Assembly: GCA_023439045.1 (NCBI GenBank)
Contig: JAEXOY010000036.1
Coordinates: 62,001 to 126,000, forward strand
DNA: 64,000 nt
Reading direction: 5' to 3'
Source: Bacillota bacterium
GTDB lineage: Bacteria; Bacillota; Clostridia; Acetivibrionales; DSM-1351
Of this stretch, positions 17,379 through 25,806 are shown piece by piece. The notes under the pieces are model-generated. The model was given only the letters and a program-made list of their open reading frames with translations. It was not told the origin of the DNA and searched no databases. A program made the translations under genes and the position numbers. Numbering within the stretch: the first letter of the stretch is position 1; each line of letters opens with the position of its first letter.

Positions 17379-17486
17379 ATATTAGGTAAATAAGTGCTCA
17401 ACCAATTTTGTCCTAAAATTAGTATAAATTCAAAGGGAAGATTAATATTATTTATATAAGACAAGTATTTTAAGGGTGGCCTTTAT

Positions 17487-18887
17487 ATGAGCAAAATAGC
17501 CATTAATTATAAAAAACTAAATAAAGCTAAAAAGATAGCTATTATATCCATATGTGTATTGCTTGTTGCAGCATGTATTTTTATATACAACACATATAGA
17601 GCCTTGAATTCAGATAAGTACTATAGTGGGATATCTATTGAAGGTGTTGATATTTCAGATCTATCAATAGCTGAGGCAAAAAAAGTTCTATATAGTAAAT
17701 TCATTAATAAGTTTGAGAATTCGTCCATAAGTCTAGTTTACGATGATAAGAGCTGGCCTCTTGCACTAAAAGATATAGAATATTGCTTTAATATTGATAC
17801 CACTCTTCAAAATGCCTATAAAATTGGGAGAAGCGGAAAATGGTATGAAAGGTCTAAACAGATTCACCTTTTAAAGATTAGCCCTGTTAACTTTGAGATG
17901 GCAGTAACATATAATGAATCTAAGCTAGCAGACAAGCTTGTACACATAAAAAAACAAATAGATTGTGATGCAAAATCCTCGTCATACAGCTACAACTATG
18001 GTAAAATTAATTATACAGATGATATTTATGGCAGAAGTTTTGACTTAGTAGCCAATAAATTAATTATCTCTACTCATCTTAATAATAGGAATTTGAGTAG
18101 TATTACACTAGTTGTTAATGACATTAAGCCACGACTGACTGTTAGTGAGGTAAAGGACATAAAAGACTTGCTAGCAACTTTTACAACAAGCTTCAATGCA
18201 TATGACGAAAGCAGAACTCACAACGTAAAGCTTGCATGTCAGAGAATTAATAATATCATCGTAAAGCCTGGCGAGCAGTTTTCTATGAACACAGCGCTTG
18301 GACCAAGAACCGAGGCAAATGGTTATAGAAATGCTCCTGTTATACTTAATAATGAGCTTACTCCTGGAACAGGGGGTGGAGTATGTCAGGTTACCTCTAC
18401 TTTATATAATGCAATACTGTTATCGAGATTAAATGTTGTGCAGCGTTCAAATCATTCTATACCTTTAGGCTATGTACCTCCTGGACAGGATGCAACCATT
18501 TCCGAAGGGTATCTTGATTTGAAATTTAAAAATAATAGAGATTATTCGGTATGTATTGTTGCTTTTGTCAAAAATAGCAATCTTACTATACAAATTATAG
18601 GCAAAAAACGCGCAGATGATCTTAAAACACAGCTAAAACCAGTTATTCTAGAAACTTATGAGGCACCAGGGCCTGATTACATAATTGATGACAGTCTTGC
18701 TGATTATCAGCAAATCGTTAGAAAGAATGCAAGGAATGGCATGAAGGTTGTCTTGTACAGGCAAACTCTAGATGAAAATGGCAATGTTATTAAAACAGAA
18801 AAAATAAGTACCGACGTTTATATGCCATTAAAAGGTAAGGTTGCCGTTAATCATAGAACCTACAACATGCTGAAAAACTCCACATGA
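17487..18887 (+). CDS. VanW-family membrane-anchored cell-envelope protein
   Basis: The 466-residue protein has an N-terminal membrane anchor (about residues 17-36), a peptidoglycan-binding-like region, and a VanW domain marked by GPRTEANGYRNAPVI, GTGGGVCQVTSTLYNA and RSNHSIPLGYVPPGQDA. VanW proteins are widespread in Firmicutes. The function is unknown and presence does not imply vancomycin resistance. It overlaps the next gene region by an ATGA. Unlike many relatives it has no clear C-terminal G5 domain. Extracytoplasmic location is inferred from the anchor. Confidence 0.88.
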   Translation: MSKIAINYKKLNKAKKIAIISICVLLVAACIFIYNTYRALNSDKYYSGISIEGVDISDLSIAEAKKVLYSKFINKFENSSISLVYDDKSWPLALKDIEYCFNIDTTLQNAYKIGRSGKWYERSKQIHLLKISPVNFEMAVTYNESKLADKLVHIKKQIDCDAKSSSYSYNYGKINYTDDIYGRSFDLVANKLIISTHLNNRNLSSITLVVNDIKPRLTVSEVKDIKDLLATFTTSFNAYDESRTHNVKLACQRINNIIVKPGEQFSMNTALGPRTEANGYRNAPVILNNELTPGTGGGVCQVTSTLYNAILLSRLNVVQRSNHSIPLGYVPPGQDATISEGYLDLKFKNNRDYSVCIVAFVKNSNLTIQIIGKKRADDLKTQLKPVILETYEAPGPDYIIDDSLADYQQIVRKNARNGMKVVLYRQTLDENGNVIKTEKISTDVYMPLKGKVAVNHRTYNMLKNST

Positions 18888-18901
18888 AAAGGAAGATTAC
18901 T

Positions 18902-19582
18902 ATGAATGTACTGCTCTATAACAAAAAAGTAATTTGCCCAGTCTGTAACAAGGAGATTGAGGTAACTAAAGTAAAGAGCAAATCGGTAAAGGTAAAGTCA
19001 AGAGATACTGACTTATGTGTGCACTACGAAGATATAAACCCTCTATTTTATGACATTTGGGTGTGCGAATTTTGCGGCTATTCCAATTTTCAGGAAAAAT
19101 TTGAGACTATACTATCAAGGGAAATCCAAGCAATAAAAGCTAATATTAGCGGACATTGGGCTAGTCGAAGTTTTAGCGGTGAAAGAACAGTTGACACTGC
19201 TATAGAAACCTTTAAGCTGGCTTTACTAAATTACAAGGTTAGAAATTGTAAAAACAGTGATATTGCTCGTATCTGTCTCCGCATTGCTTGGCTTTATAGA
19301 TCAAAGAATGATACTAAGGAACTGGACTTTTTGAACTTTGCAGTGGAAGCATACCGTACCGCTTATGAAAAGGAACGTTTTCCTATAGATAAATTAGATG
19401 AATATACATGTATGTACATAATTGGGGAGCTATATAGACGATTGGGCAAGTATGAGGACTGCCTTCAATGGTTTAGTAAGGTGATTTCTTCATCAGGTGC
19501 AAAAAACGTTCCGAATCTTCTTGATATGACTAGAGACCAAATTCAGTTGGCAAAGGACGCAATGTCTTCACAAAAATCCTGA
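18902..19582 (+). CDS. DUF2225 family protein
   Basis: A protein of about 226 residues with an N-terminal zinc-ribbon-like part (CPVCNKEIEV near residue 12; CEFCGYSNF near residue 60) followed by an alpha-helical, TPR-like region with LARI/AWLYR and GELYRRLGKYEDCLQWF. This is the DUF2225 layout. The function is unknown. An in-frame ATG at 18884 overlaps the VanW-gene stop, but GGAAG at 18891-18895 fits ATG 18902 better. The pair is probably one transcription unit. Confidence 0.85.
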   Translation: MNVLLYNKKVICPVCNKEIEVTKVKSKSVKVKSRDTDLCVHYEDINPLFYDIWVCEFCGYSNFQEKFETILSREIQAIKANISGHWASRSFSGERTVDTAIETFKLALLNYKVRNCKNSDIARICLRIAWLYRSKNDTKELDFLNFAVEAYRTAYEKERFPIDKLDEYTCMYIIGELYRRLGKYEDCLQWFSKVISSSGAKNVPNLLDMTRDQIQLAKDAMSSQKS

Positions 19583-19637
19583 TTAAGTATATAATTATGC
19601 AATGATTATGGTATTCTTTTTCTAACTGGAGGCACAA

Positions 19638-20636
19638 ATGAAAACGGGTAAAGTTCCTAATGATATTTTAAATAAACTTATATTAAGCAAAATTAATAAC
19701 TTTAGAAAAGATGTTATATTAAGGCCTGGAATAGGTGAAGATTGTACTGCTATTGACTTTGGACAATTTGATTGTGTTATTTCCACAGACCCAATTACAG
19801 GTGCTATAAATGATATTGGTCGATTAAGTGTTCATATCTCTTGTAATGATATAGCTTCTAGCGGGGTAGAACCTCTTGGGCTTATGGTTACTCTTTTATG
19901 TCCCACAAATATTACAGAAAAAGAACTTGAGTTTATTATGGACCAAATTTGTGTCACCTCAAGGGAGCTCAATGTTGAGATTTTAGGTGGACATACAGAG
20001 GTTACACCTGCGGTAAATAAAGTAGTTATTTCTACAACTGCTATCGGTAAAGCCCCTAAAGGAAGATTGGTTACTTCAAGTGGAGCAGAGGTTGGAGACA
20101 GTGTTCTTATTACGAAGTTTGCAGGATTAGAAGGCACTGCTATTATTGCGAATGATTTTGAAGATGAATTAAAACAATCACTTGATGCTGCTACAATACA
20201 GCGTGCTAAAAGCTTTATTAATCAAATTAGCGTTGTGAAAGAAGGCGTACTAGCAGGAGAATTCGGTGTTACTGCAATGCACGATATTACAGAAGGTGGA
20301 GTTTTGGGTGCAGCATGGGAGATTGCTGAAGCATCGGGACTTGGAATAATTATTAATAAAAATGATATCCCAGTGGATAGTGCGACCCTAGAAATATGTA
20401 AATTATTTTCAATTGACCCGCTTAAGTTGATATCCAGTGGTAGCATGATTATTACTACGTCCAATGCTGACGAGCTATCCCGAATATATAACGAGCATCA
20501 AATACCGGTAGCATGTATTGGTAAAATTACTCCTGCTTCAGAAGGTAGATTTATATATGATAGTAATACTGGTTTAAAAGAAGAGTTAGTCCAAAGCGAT
20601 TCCGATGAGTTGTACAAGCTAGAACATTCATCATAA
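19638..20636 (+). CDS. AIR-synthase-like (HypE/ThiL fold) protein
   Basis: A 332-residue member of the PurM/AIR-synthase superfamily, often annotated HypE-like. Visible motifs are GIGEDCTAIDFG, STDPITGA, SCNDIASSGVEPLG, GGHTEVTPAV and MHDITEGGVLGAAWE. True HypE ends with a conserved Pro-Arg-Ile-Cys whose cysteine carries the nitrile precursor; this protein ends DELYKLEHSS and lacks it. It is therefore unlikely to mature a Ni-Fe centre, which agrees with the cysteine-less Ehr subunit nearby. The substrate is unknown. GGAGG lies before the ATG. Confidence 0.8.
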   Translation: MKTGKVPNDILNKLILSKINNFRKDVILRPGIGEDCTAIDFGQFDCVISTDPITGAINDIGRLSVHISCNDIASSGVEPLGLMVTLLCPTNITEKELEFIMDQICVTSRELNVEILGGHTEVTPAVNKVVISTTAIGKAPKGRLVTSSGAEVGDSVLITKFAGLEGTAIIANDFEDELKQSLDAATIQRAKSFINQISVVKEGVLAGEFGVTAMHDITEGGVLGAAWEIAEASGLGIIINKNDIPVDSATLEICKLFSIDPLKLISSGSMIITTSNADELSRIYNEHQIPVACIGKITPASEGRFIYDSNTGLKEELVQSDSDELYKLEHSS

Positions 20637-20709
20637 AACAATCGCCGGGAATAGGTATTTCAAAGCAAGATCAGGAGGCTGCTGGAACATACATCATAAA
20701 ACATTCGCC
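20623..20709. repeat. Duplication spanning the stop of the AIR-synthase-like gene
   Basis: AACATTCATCATAAAACAAT (20623, including the stop TAA) recurs at 20686 as AACATACATCATAAAACATT, each followed by CGCC. The period is 63 bp. Confidence 0.75.
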
Positions 20710-20736
20710 AAGATCTAACAAATCGGGAAGTATTAA

Positions 20737-20766
20737 TTGACATATATATTCATATTTTATTATAAT
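20737..20766 (+). promoter_or_regulatory. glyA promoter
   Basis: TTGACA (20737-20742) and TATAAT (20761-20766) with an 18-bp spacer, about 110 bp before the glyA start. No riboswitch fold was recognised in the leader. Confidence 0.75.
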
Positions 20767-20875
20767 TTTAGTTGTGTTATTTACCTGTTTCTTAATGATA
20801 TACAGTACAGAACCTATAGTATTAGATTGACAGGATAAAATAAATTTTTTTAAAAACGAATTGGGGGAAATAGCG

Positions 20876-22114
20876 GTGTATAATATTGATACTATAAAAA
20901 AATTCGACCCTGAGGTTGCTGAAGCTATTGAGCTTGAAGTTAACCGTCAGAGAAATAAGATTGAGTTAATAGCATCTGAGAATTTTGTTAGCGATGCTGT
21001 TATCGAAGCATTAGGCACTCCATTGACAAACAAATATGCAGAAGGATATCCTGGCAAAAGATATTACGGTGGATGTGAGCACGTTGACGTAATAGAGCAG
21101 CTTGCTATCGACAGAGCAAAAGAAATATTTGGTGCTGACCATGCAAATGTCCAGCCACATTCTGGTGCTCAGGCTAATTCAGCAGTTTACTTTGCATTTT
21201 TGAATCCAGGAGATACAATTTTAGGCATGAATTTAGCTCATGGTGGACACTTAAGCCATGGTAGCCCTGTAAATGTTTCAGGAAAGTACTATAAAGTAGT
21301 TCCTTATGGAGTTCGTGAGGACAATTGCTACATAGACTATGATGAGTTGAGAAAAATAGCAAAAGCTAATTCTCCAAAGCTTATTGTAGCTGGTGCAAGT
21401 GCCTACCCAAGAACCCTAGATTTCAAGGCATTCAGAGAGATTGCTGATGAGGTCGGCGCTATTCTTATGGTTGATATGGCTCATATTGCAGGTCTTGTTG
21501 CTGCAGGCGTTCACCCAAGCCCGGTACCTTATGCTGATGTAGTTACTACCACAACTCATAAAACCCTTAGAGGCCCAAGAGGTGGTATGATTCTATGTAA
21601 GGCTGAATACCAGAAGAAGATTGATTCTGCTGTGTTCCCAGGTACACAAGGTGGTCCTCTTTGCCATGTTATTGCTGCTAAGGCTGTTAGCTTCAAGGAA
21701 GTATTATCACCAGAATTCAAGCAGTACCAGCAGAATATTGTAAAAAATGCAAAGGCATTGTCAATTGCAATGATGGAAAAAGGCTTTAAGCTTGTTTCAG
21801 ACGGTACTGACAATCACTTGATGCTTGTTAACCTTACTAACATGAATATTACTGGTAAGGAAGCACAGCTAAAGCTTGATGAAGTATGCATTACTTGTAA
21901 CAAGAATGGCATTCCTTTTGATACCTTAAGTCCATTTATTACAAGCGGTATCAGACTTGGAACTCCAGCAGTTACCGCTAGAGGAATGAACGAAGCTGAT
22001 ATGGCAGAGATAGCAGATTTGATTCATCTTACTATCACTGATTTTGACAATAGTCAGAATCAAATACGTGCAAGAGTTAATGAACTTTGCTCAAAGTATC
22101 CATTATATAGATAA
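20876..22114 (+). CDS. glyA: Serine hydroxymethyltransferase GlyA
   Basis: GlyA interconverts serine and glycine with tetrahydrofolate as one-carbon carrier. The sequence shows KIELIASENFVS, NKYAEGYPGKRYYGGC, the PLP lysine in TTTTHKTLRGPRGG, and FVPGTQGGP-like VFPGTQGGPL. GGGGGA at 20863-20868 indicates GTG 20876 as start, giving 412 residues, the usual family length. A TTG at 20861 is in frame but overlaps that site. It has its own promoter and terminator, so it is probably monocistronic. Confidence 0.97.
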   Translation: MYNIDTIKKFDPEVAEAIELEVNRQRNKIELIASENFVSDAVIEALGTPLTNKYAEGYPGKRYYGGCEHVDVIEQLAIDRAKEIFGADHANVQPHSGAQANSAVYFAFLNPGDTILGMNLAHGGHLSHGSPVNVSGKYYKVVPYGVREDNCYIDYDELRKIAKANSPKLIVAGASAYPRTLDFKAFREIADEVGAILMVDMAHIAGLVAAGVHPSPVPYADVVTTTTHKTLRGPRGGMILCKAEYQKKIDSAVFPGTQGGPLCHVIAAKAVSFKEVLSPEFKQYQQNIVKNAKALSIAMMEKGFKLVSDGTDNHLMLVNLTNMNITGKEAQLKLDEVCITCNKNGIPFDTLSPFITSGIRLGTPAVTARGMNEADMAEIADLIHLTITDFDNSQNQIRARVNELCSKYPLYR

Positions 22115-22276
22115 ATAATAATCAGAATAAAAACTGATATATTGGACTCAGTTTATACTAAAACTAATTCATTAAGAATCAGTTTTATGCTAATACTAAT
22201 TTATTAGGAATCAGTTTTTATACTAATATTTATTAGATAATTCTATCCAGAAAAGTTATATACTTTATTAAATTTA

Positions 22277-22334
22277 ATCACCTTTATATTGATGTTGACT
22301 AAATAGCTACATTCAATGTGAAGGTGATTTTGTT
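22277..22334 (+). terminator. Terminator after glyA
   Basis: AATCACCTT (22277-22285) pairs with AAGGTGATT (22321-22329), followed by TTGTTT. The 35-base loop contains a further weak pairing. Between glyA and this hairpin are two or three degenerate copies of an AATCAGTTTTATACTAATAC-like unit (about 22150-22240). Confidence 0.75.
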
Positions 22335-22351
22335 TATTGGAATGTAAGATA

Positions 22352-22403
22352 TAGACATTTATCTATTTCTATACTATAATTTTATATAGAAATATTTCTA
22401 TAT
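22352..22403 (+). promoter_or_regulatory. acr3 promoter with perfect 20-bp palindrome
   Basis: TAGACA (22352-22357) and TATAAT (22375-22380) are 17 bp apart. Starting 4 bp after the -10 is a perfect 20-bp palindrome, ATATAGAAATATTTCTATAT (22384-22403), placed over the expected transcription start. Its position fits a repressor operator, for example of the ArsR type, but no regulator gene is adjacent. Confidence 0.75.
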
Positions 22404-22424
22404 GTTTTTGTGAGGAGATTATAG

Positions 22425-23474
22425 ATGGAACAGAGAGCTAAGTTATCATTTCTTGATAGGTTTTTGACGCTATGGATATTTATTGCTATGGGCATTGGTG
22501 TTCTAGGAGGATATGCTTTCCCTGAACTAGGCAAATCCATTGAACAAATGAGCAGCGGAACGATTTCTTGGCCTATTGCTATTGGCTTAATTATAATGAT
22601 GTATCCACCATTGGCGAAGGTTAAATATGAGCAAATAGGAAAAGTAGCAAAAAACAAGAAAGTGCTAACATTCTCATTGATCCAAAATTGGATTATCGGA
22701 CCAATAATAATGTTTATACTTGCAATAATATTTCTACCTGATTTATCCGGATTTGCAATAGGTCTAATAATCATTGGTTTAGCTAGGTGCATCGCTATGG
22801 TAATAGTGTGGAATACACTTGCAAAGGGTGATAATGAGTACTGTGCAGCTATGGTAGCCTTGAACTCAATTTTCCAAATACTCTTCTATTCGGTATATAT
22901 TTATCTGTTTGTGACCTTTATACCAAAGCTTTTGGGGTTATCCTGGAGTGTACATAATATAGATATTTCAATGTGGGATGTTGCAAAAAGTGTATTAATA
23001 TATTTAGGTATACCTTTTGCTGCAGGCTTTTTGACCAGAGTAATACTTATTAGAAAAAAGGGGAGAGAGTGGTACGAAAAAATTTTCATACCCAAAATCT
23101 CACCGTTAGCACTAATAGCCTTACTTTATACAATAGTAATCATGTTTGTTACCAAGGGAGAACAAATTATTGAGCATCCAATAAATGTTTTAAGAATTGC
23201 AATCCCATTGCTAATTTACTTTGCAATAATGTTTTTTATAAGCTTTTTAATGTCATATAAGGCGGGATTTAAGTATGAGCAAACGGTGACGCTAGCATTC
23301 ACAGCAGCAAGTAATAATTTCGAATTAGCAATAGCAGTAGCTGTCAGTATATTTGGAATTGCGTCAGATCAAGCATTTGCAGCAGTTATTGGACCACTTA
23401 TAGAAGTGCCTGTAATGATAGCCTTTGTAAATATAGCTTTAAGCTTCAAAAATAAGCTATATGATAAACCTTGA
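22425..23474 (+). CDS. Arsenite efflux permease Acr3
   Basis: Acr3 exports arsenite using the proton gradient. The 349-residue protein has ten predicted membrane spans. It contains the conserved cysteine in GLARCIAMVIVWN and the half-helix segment AFTAASNNFELAIAVA, both typical of the Acr3 branch of the BART superfamily. GAGGAG precedes the ATG. No arsR or arsC neighbours are seen; a promoter palindrome suggests repression in trans. The specificity for arsenite over antimonite cannot be read from sequence. Confidence 0.93.
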   Translation: MEQRAKLSFLDRFLTLWIFIAMGIGVLGGYAFPELGKSIEQMSSGTISWPIAIGLIIMMYPPLAKVKYEQIGKVAKNKKVLTFSLIQNWIIGPIIMFILAIIFLPDLSGFAIGLIIIGLARCIAMVIVWNTLAKGDNEYCAAMVALNSIFQILFYSVYIYLFVTFIPKLLGLSWSVHNIDISMWDVAKSVLIYLGIPFAAGFLTRVILIRKKGREWYEKIFIPKISPLALIALLYTIVIMFVTKGEQIIEHPINVLRIAIPLLIYFAIMFFISFLMSYKAGFKYEQTVTLAFTAASNNFELAIAVAVSIFGIASDQAFAAVIGPLIEVPVMIAFVNIALSFKNKLYDKP

Positions 23475-23630
23475 ATCAACTGTTAATTTTTACAATAATA
23501 ATTTATAAAATATAAATAATGTGTTATAATGGCGATAGATAAGGAACATAGACATACAGCGTAGAGAACAAGTAACTGCAATACATAATCATACAACTTT
23601 AAATTATAGTACAGGCAACACGAGACACAC

Positions 23631-23860
23631 CGCTGTATAGTAAGGAAGACATAAGCTAAGAAAGCACATGATATAAACTGCTGTAGTGCTAGCGAAGGCA
23701 TTGGCTAATGTAACACAAGAGATATACCGCTGTAGCGCTAGCCAAGGCATTGCTAATGTAACACAAGAGATATACCGCTGTAGTGCTAGCGAAGGCATTG
23801 GCTAATGTAACACAAGAGATATACCGCTGTAGCGCTAGCCAACACATTAGCATGGTATAC
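23631..23860. repeat. 49-bp minisatellite
   Basis: Four units start with GCTGTAG(T/C)GCTAGC at 23680, 23729, 23777 and 23826, with a strongly decayed copy at about 23631. Units alternate between GTGCTAGCGAAGGCATTGG and GCGCTAGCCAAGGCATTG. Each contains the palindromes GCTAGC or TAGCGCTA. There are no variable spacers, so this is not a CRISPR array. It fills most of the 445-bp gap between acr3 and the next gene. Confidence 0.9.
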
Positions 23861-23919
23861 ATATAAAGAGAAGTATATAGAACATGTATTTAGACAATTG
23901 GCATGAGAGGAATTTTTGT

Positions 23920-24450
23920 ATGAAAACACATAAAATATACATAATGATTTCTTTTACGCATTCTGTTTTAGGCAAAATAATAAAAGCATATACCAAGGAA
24001 AGGTATGTTCACGTTTCAATTATTACAAACAAGGATGCCTCACATGGGTATAGCTTTGGAAGAAAAAACTTACATAACCCTTTTATTGGTGGATTTGTAA
24101 TAGAAAAATATGATGAGTGGTTTGAAAAATTCCCAAATGCCTATTGTAGAATACTTGAGCTTGAAGTTAAAGAAAAGGCATACTATGAGATACTTAATAA
24201 AATAAGTCATTTTGAGAAAAACGCTGAAAATTATTCATATAACATATTAGGATTATTTCTTAGATTCTTTGGAAAGGGATTCTCTTTCAAGAACAAATAT
24301 TTTTGCTCTCAATTCGTAAGCCATGTACTTAAAGAAGCACATGTAATGGATTTTGATAAGGAAGACACTTTAGTAACAGCAAAGGACTTTAGAGAAAATA
24401 ATCGTTTTAATATAGTTTACGAAGGATCATTATACTTACGAAATATTTAG
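23920..24450 (+). CDS. NlpC/P60-like (permuted papain-fold) hydrolase, putative
   Basis: A protein of about 176 residues, soluble and without a signal peptide. YVHVSIIT provides a candidate catalytic His and NKYFCSQFVSHVLKEA a candidate catalytic Cys; His before Cys is the order seen in circularly permuted NlpC/P60-like proteins. In that family substrates are amide or thioester bonds, but none can be named here. GAGAGG at 23905-23910 supports ATG 23920 rather than ATG 23884. It stands alone after a minisatellite. Confidence 0.65.
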   Translation: MKTHKIYIMISFTHSVLGKIIKAYTKERYVHVSIITNKDASHGYSFGRKNLHNPFIGGFVIEKYDEWFEKFPNAYCRILELEVKEKAYYEILNKISHFEKNAENYSYNILGLFLRFFGKGFSFKNKYFCSQFVSHVLKEAHVMDFDKEDTLVTAKDFRENNRFNIVYEGSLYLRNI

Positions 24451-25041
24451 CATATCTTTAAATAATAAACAGTAAAGAATCTCATAACATTCCTATCTAA
24501 ATAAGTCAATTTGCCAGTAATCTGTGACAGTCGTACCTACCTATTGGACAGGAACTGAGACTAGGATTTCAATGTGCAAGTTTACAAAAGTCTTTTGAGA
24601 ACTCTTGTAAACATTCCTAGAGATACACTACAAACACATATATATAAAATTCTTAATACTCGGGTATTCCCCAATCTTGAAGCTATTTCTTTAAAACTAC
24701 AGGGCATAATGTCACAAGACTTGTAACCTGTATATGTTCTAAGGAATAAGCAATGTCAATAAATGAAAAATCAAATATCTAGGCTTTGTAAACTTGTAAA
24801 GGTTATGTAGACGGATTTCTTGATGAATTCGGTCCTCATTTAATCTCTTTATAAACTATCACAATCAGCACCCTTAAATGTAGTAGCGGTATACTGTGTA
24901 ATCCGTTTTGAAAATAATTCCACTAAATCTTACGAAAATGTCACTTTTATGGTTTATTATGTAATGGAAATCTATTGAAGAGAGCAGTTTTAATAAGATA
25001 ATATATATCATGTATTAAATAAAATTTGAGGAGGGTTGATT
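24451..25041. other. 590-bp region with no gene
   Basis: I see no credible coding frame on either strand. One inverted repeat, GTTTACAAAAG / CTCTTGTAAAC (24580-24612), is present, and the arm sequence TTGTAAAC recurs near 24786. These could be regulator sites for the Bce-type operon that follows. No clear promoter was identified. Confidence 0.5.
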
Positions 25042-25806
25042 TTGAGGACAATAATTGAAGCTTCAAATATTATAAAAGTATATGGTGAAACTGTTGGAAC
25101 TTTTCGGGCATTAAAAGAAGTAAGTCTAGAAATAAATGAGGGAGAATTTATTGGAATCATGGGACCTTCTGGTTCAGGGAAGACAACTCTATTGAATATT
25201 ATGTCTACAGTTGATAAAGCCACTTCTGGGAAGATACTAATTGATGGGATAAATATTTCAACTATTAAAGAAAATAGACTGGCCAGGTTTAGGAGAGATA
25301 CGATTGGATTTGTTTTTCAGGATTTTAACTTATTAGATAATATGACTATAAGGGATAATATAGCTTTGCCGCTTACCTTAAATAATATAAAAGCTAATAC
25401 TATTTTGCGTGAAGTGGATGAACTTACTAATTTGCTAGGAATTGCTGAACAATTAGATAAATATCCTTATGAGTTATCGGGTGGACAAAAGCAGAGGACT
25501 GCTATTTGCAGAGCCCTGATTACATCTCCAAAGGTTGTTTTTGCAGATGAGCCTACGGGGGCACTTGACTCAAGATCATCATCAGAAGTACTGAAATGCT
25601 TCAAAAATGTTAACAGAAAATTAGGAACTACAATTGTTATAGTAACACATGATGCAATAGCAGCCAGCTATTGTGACAGAATCATGTTCCTTAAGGACGG
25701 GAAAATCACCGGGAGACTTGACAGCAATGGTGACAAAAAGGAGTTTTATAAAAATATATTAAACATGCTTGCACTATTGGGGGGGAATGCTGATGAACTC
25801 CTTTAA
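25042..25806 (+). CDS. Bce-type ABC transporter ATPase (BceA-like)
   Basis: ATP-binding subunit of about 254 residues with Walker A GPSGSGKTT, Q-loop FQDFNLLD, signature LSGGQKQR, Walker B VVFADEPTGALD and H-loop VTHD. It belongs to the LolD/MacB/BceA class that powers mechanotransmission rather than transport through a channel. GAGGAGG (25028-25034) fits TTG 25042; a TTG at 25036 is also in frame. The last 14 bases overlap the permease gene. Context (FtsX-like permease, response regulator, intramembrane kinase) assigns it to antimicrobial-peptide sensing or detoxification. Confidence 0.92.
   Translation: MRTIIEASNIIKVYGETVGTFRALKEVSLEINEGEFIGIMGPSGSGKTTLLNIMSTVDKATSGKILIDGINISTIKENRLARFRRDTIGFVFQDFNLLDNMTIRDNIALPLTLNNIKANTILREVDELTNLLGIAEQLDKYPYELSGGQKQRTAICRALITSPKVVFADEPTGALDSRSSSEVLKCFKNVNRKLGTTIVIVTHDAIAASYCDRIMFLKDGKITGRLDSNGDKKEFYKNILNMLALLGGNADELL

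Noticed and set aside
17487..18887. VanW as a vancomycin-resistance gene
   Set aside because: VanW-domain proteins are common in sensitive Firmicutes, and no vanHAX or vanRS genes accompany it. The VanY-like gene at 59.1 kb is also unlinked.
23631..23860. Possible CRISPR array at the 49-bp repeats
   Set aside because: Units are directly adjacent with no unique spacers, and they diverge from each other. No cas genes are nearby.
24451..25041. Hidden small gene or tRNA in the 590-bp gap
   Set aside because: No frame with a ribosome binding site and no cloverleaf-like sequence with a T-loop motif was found by eye on either strand.
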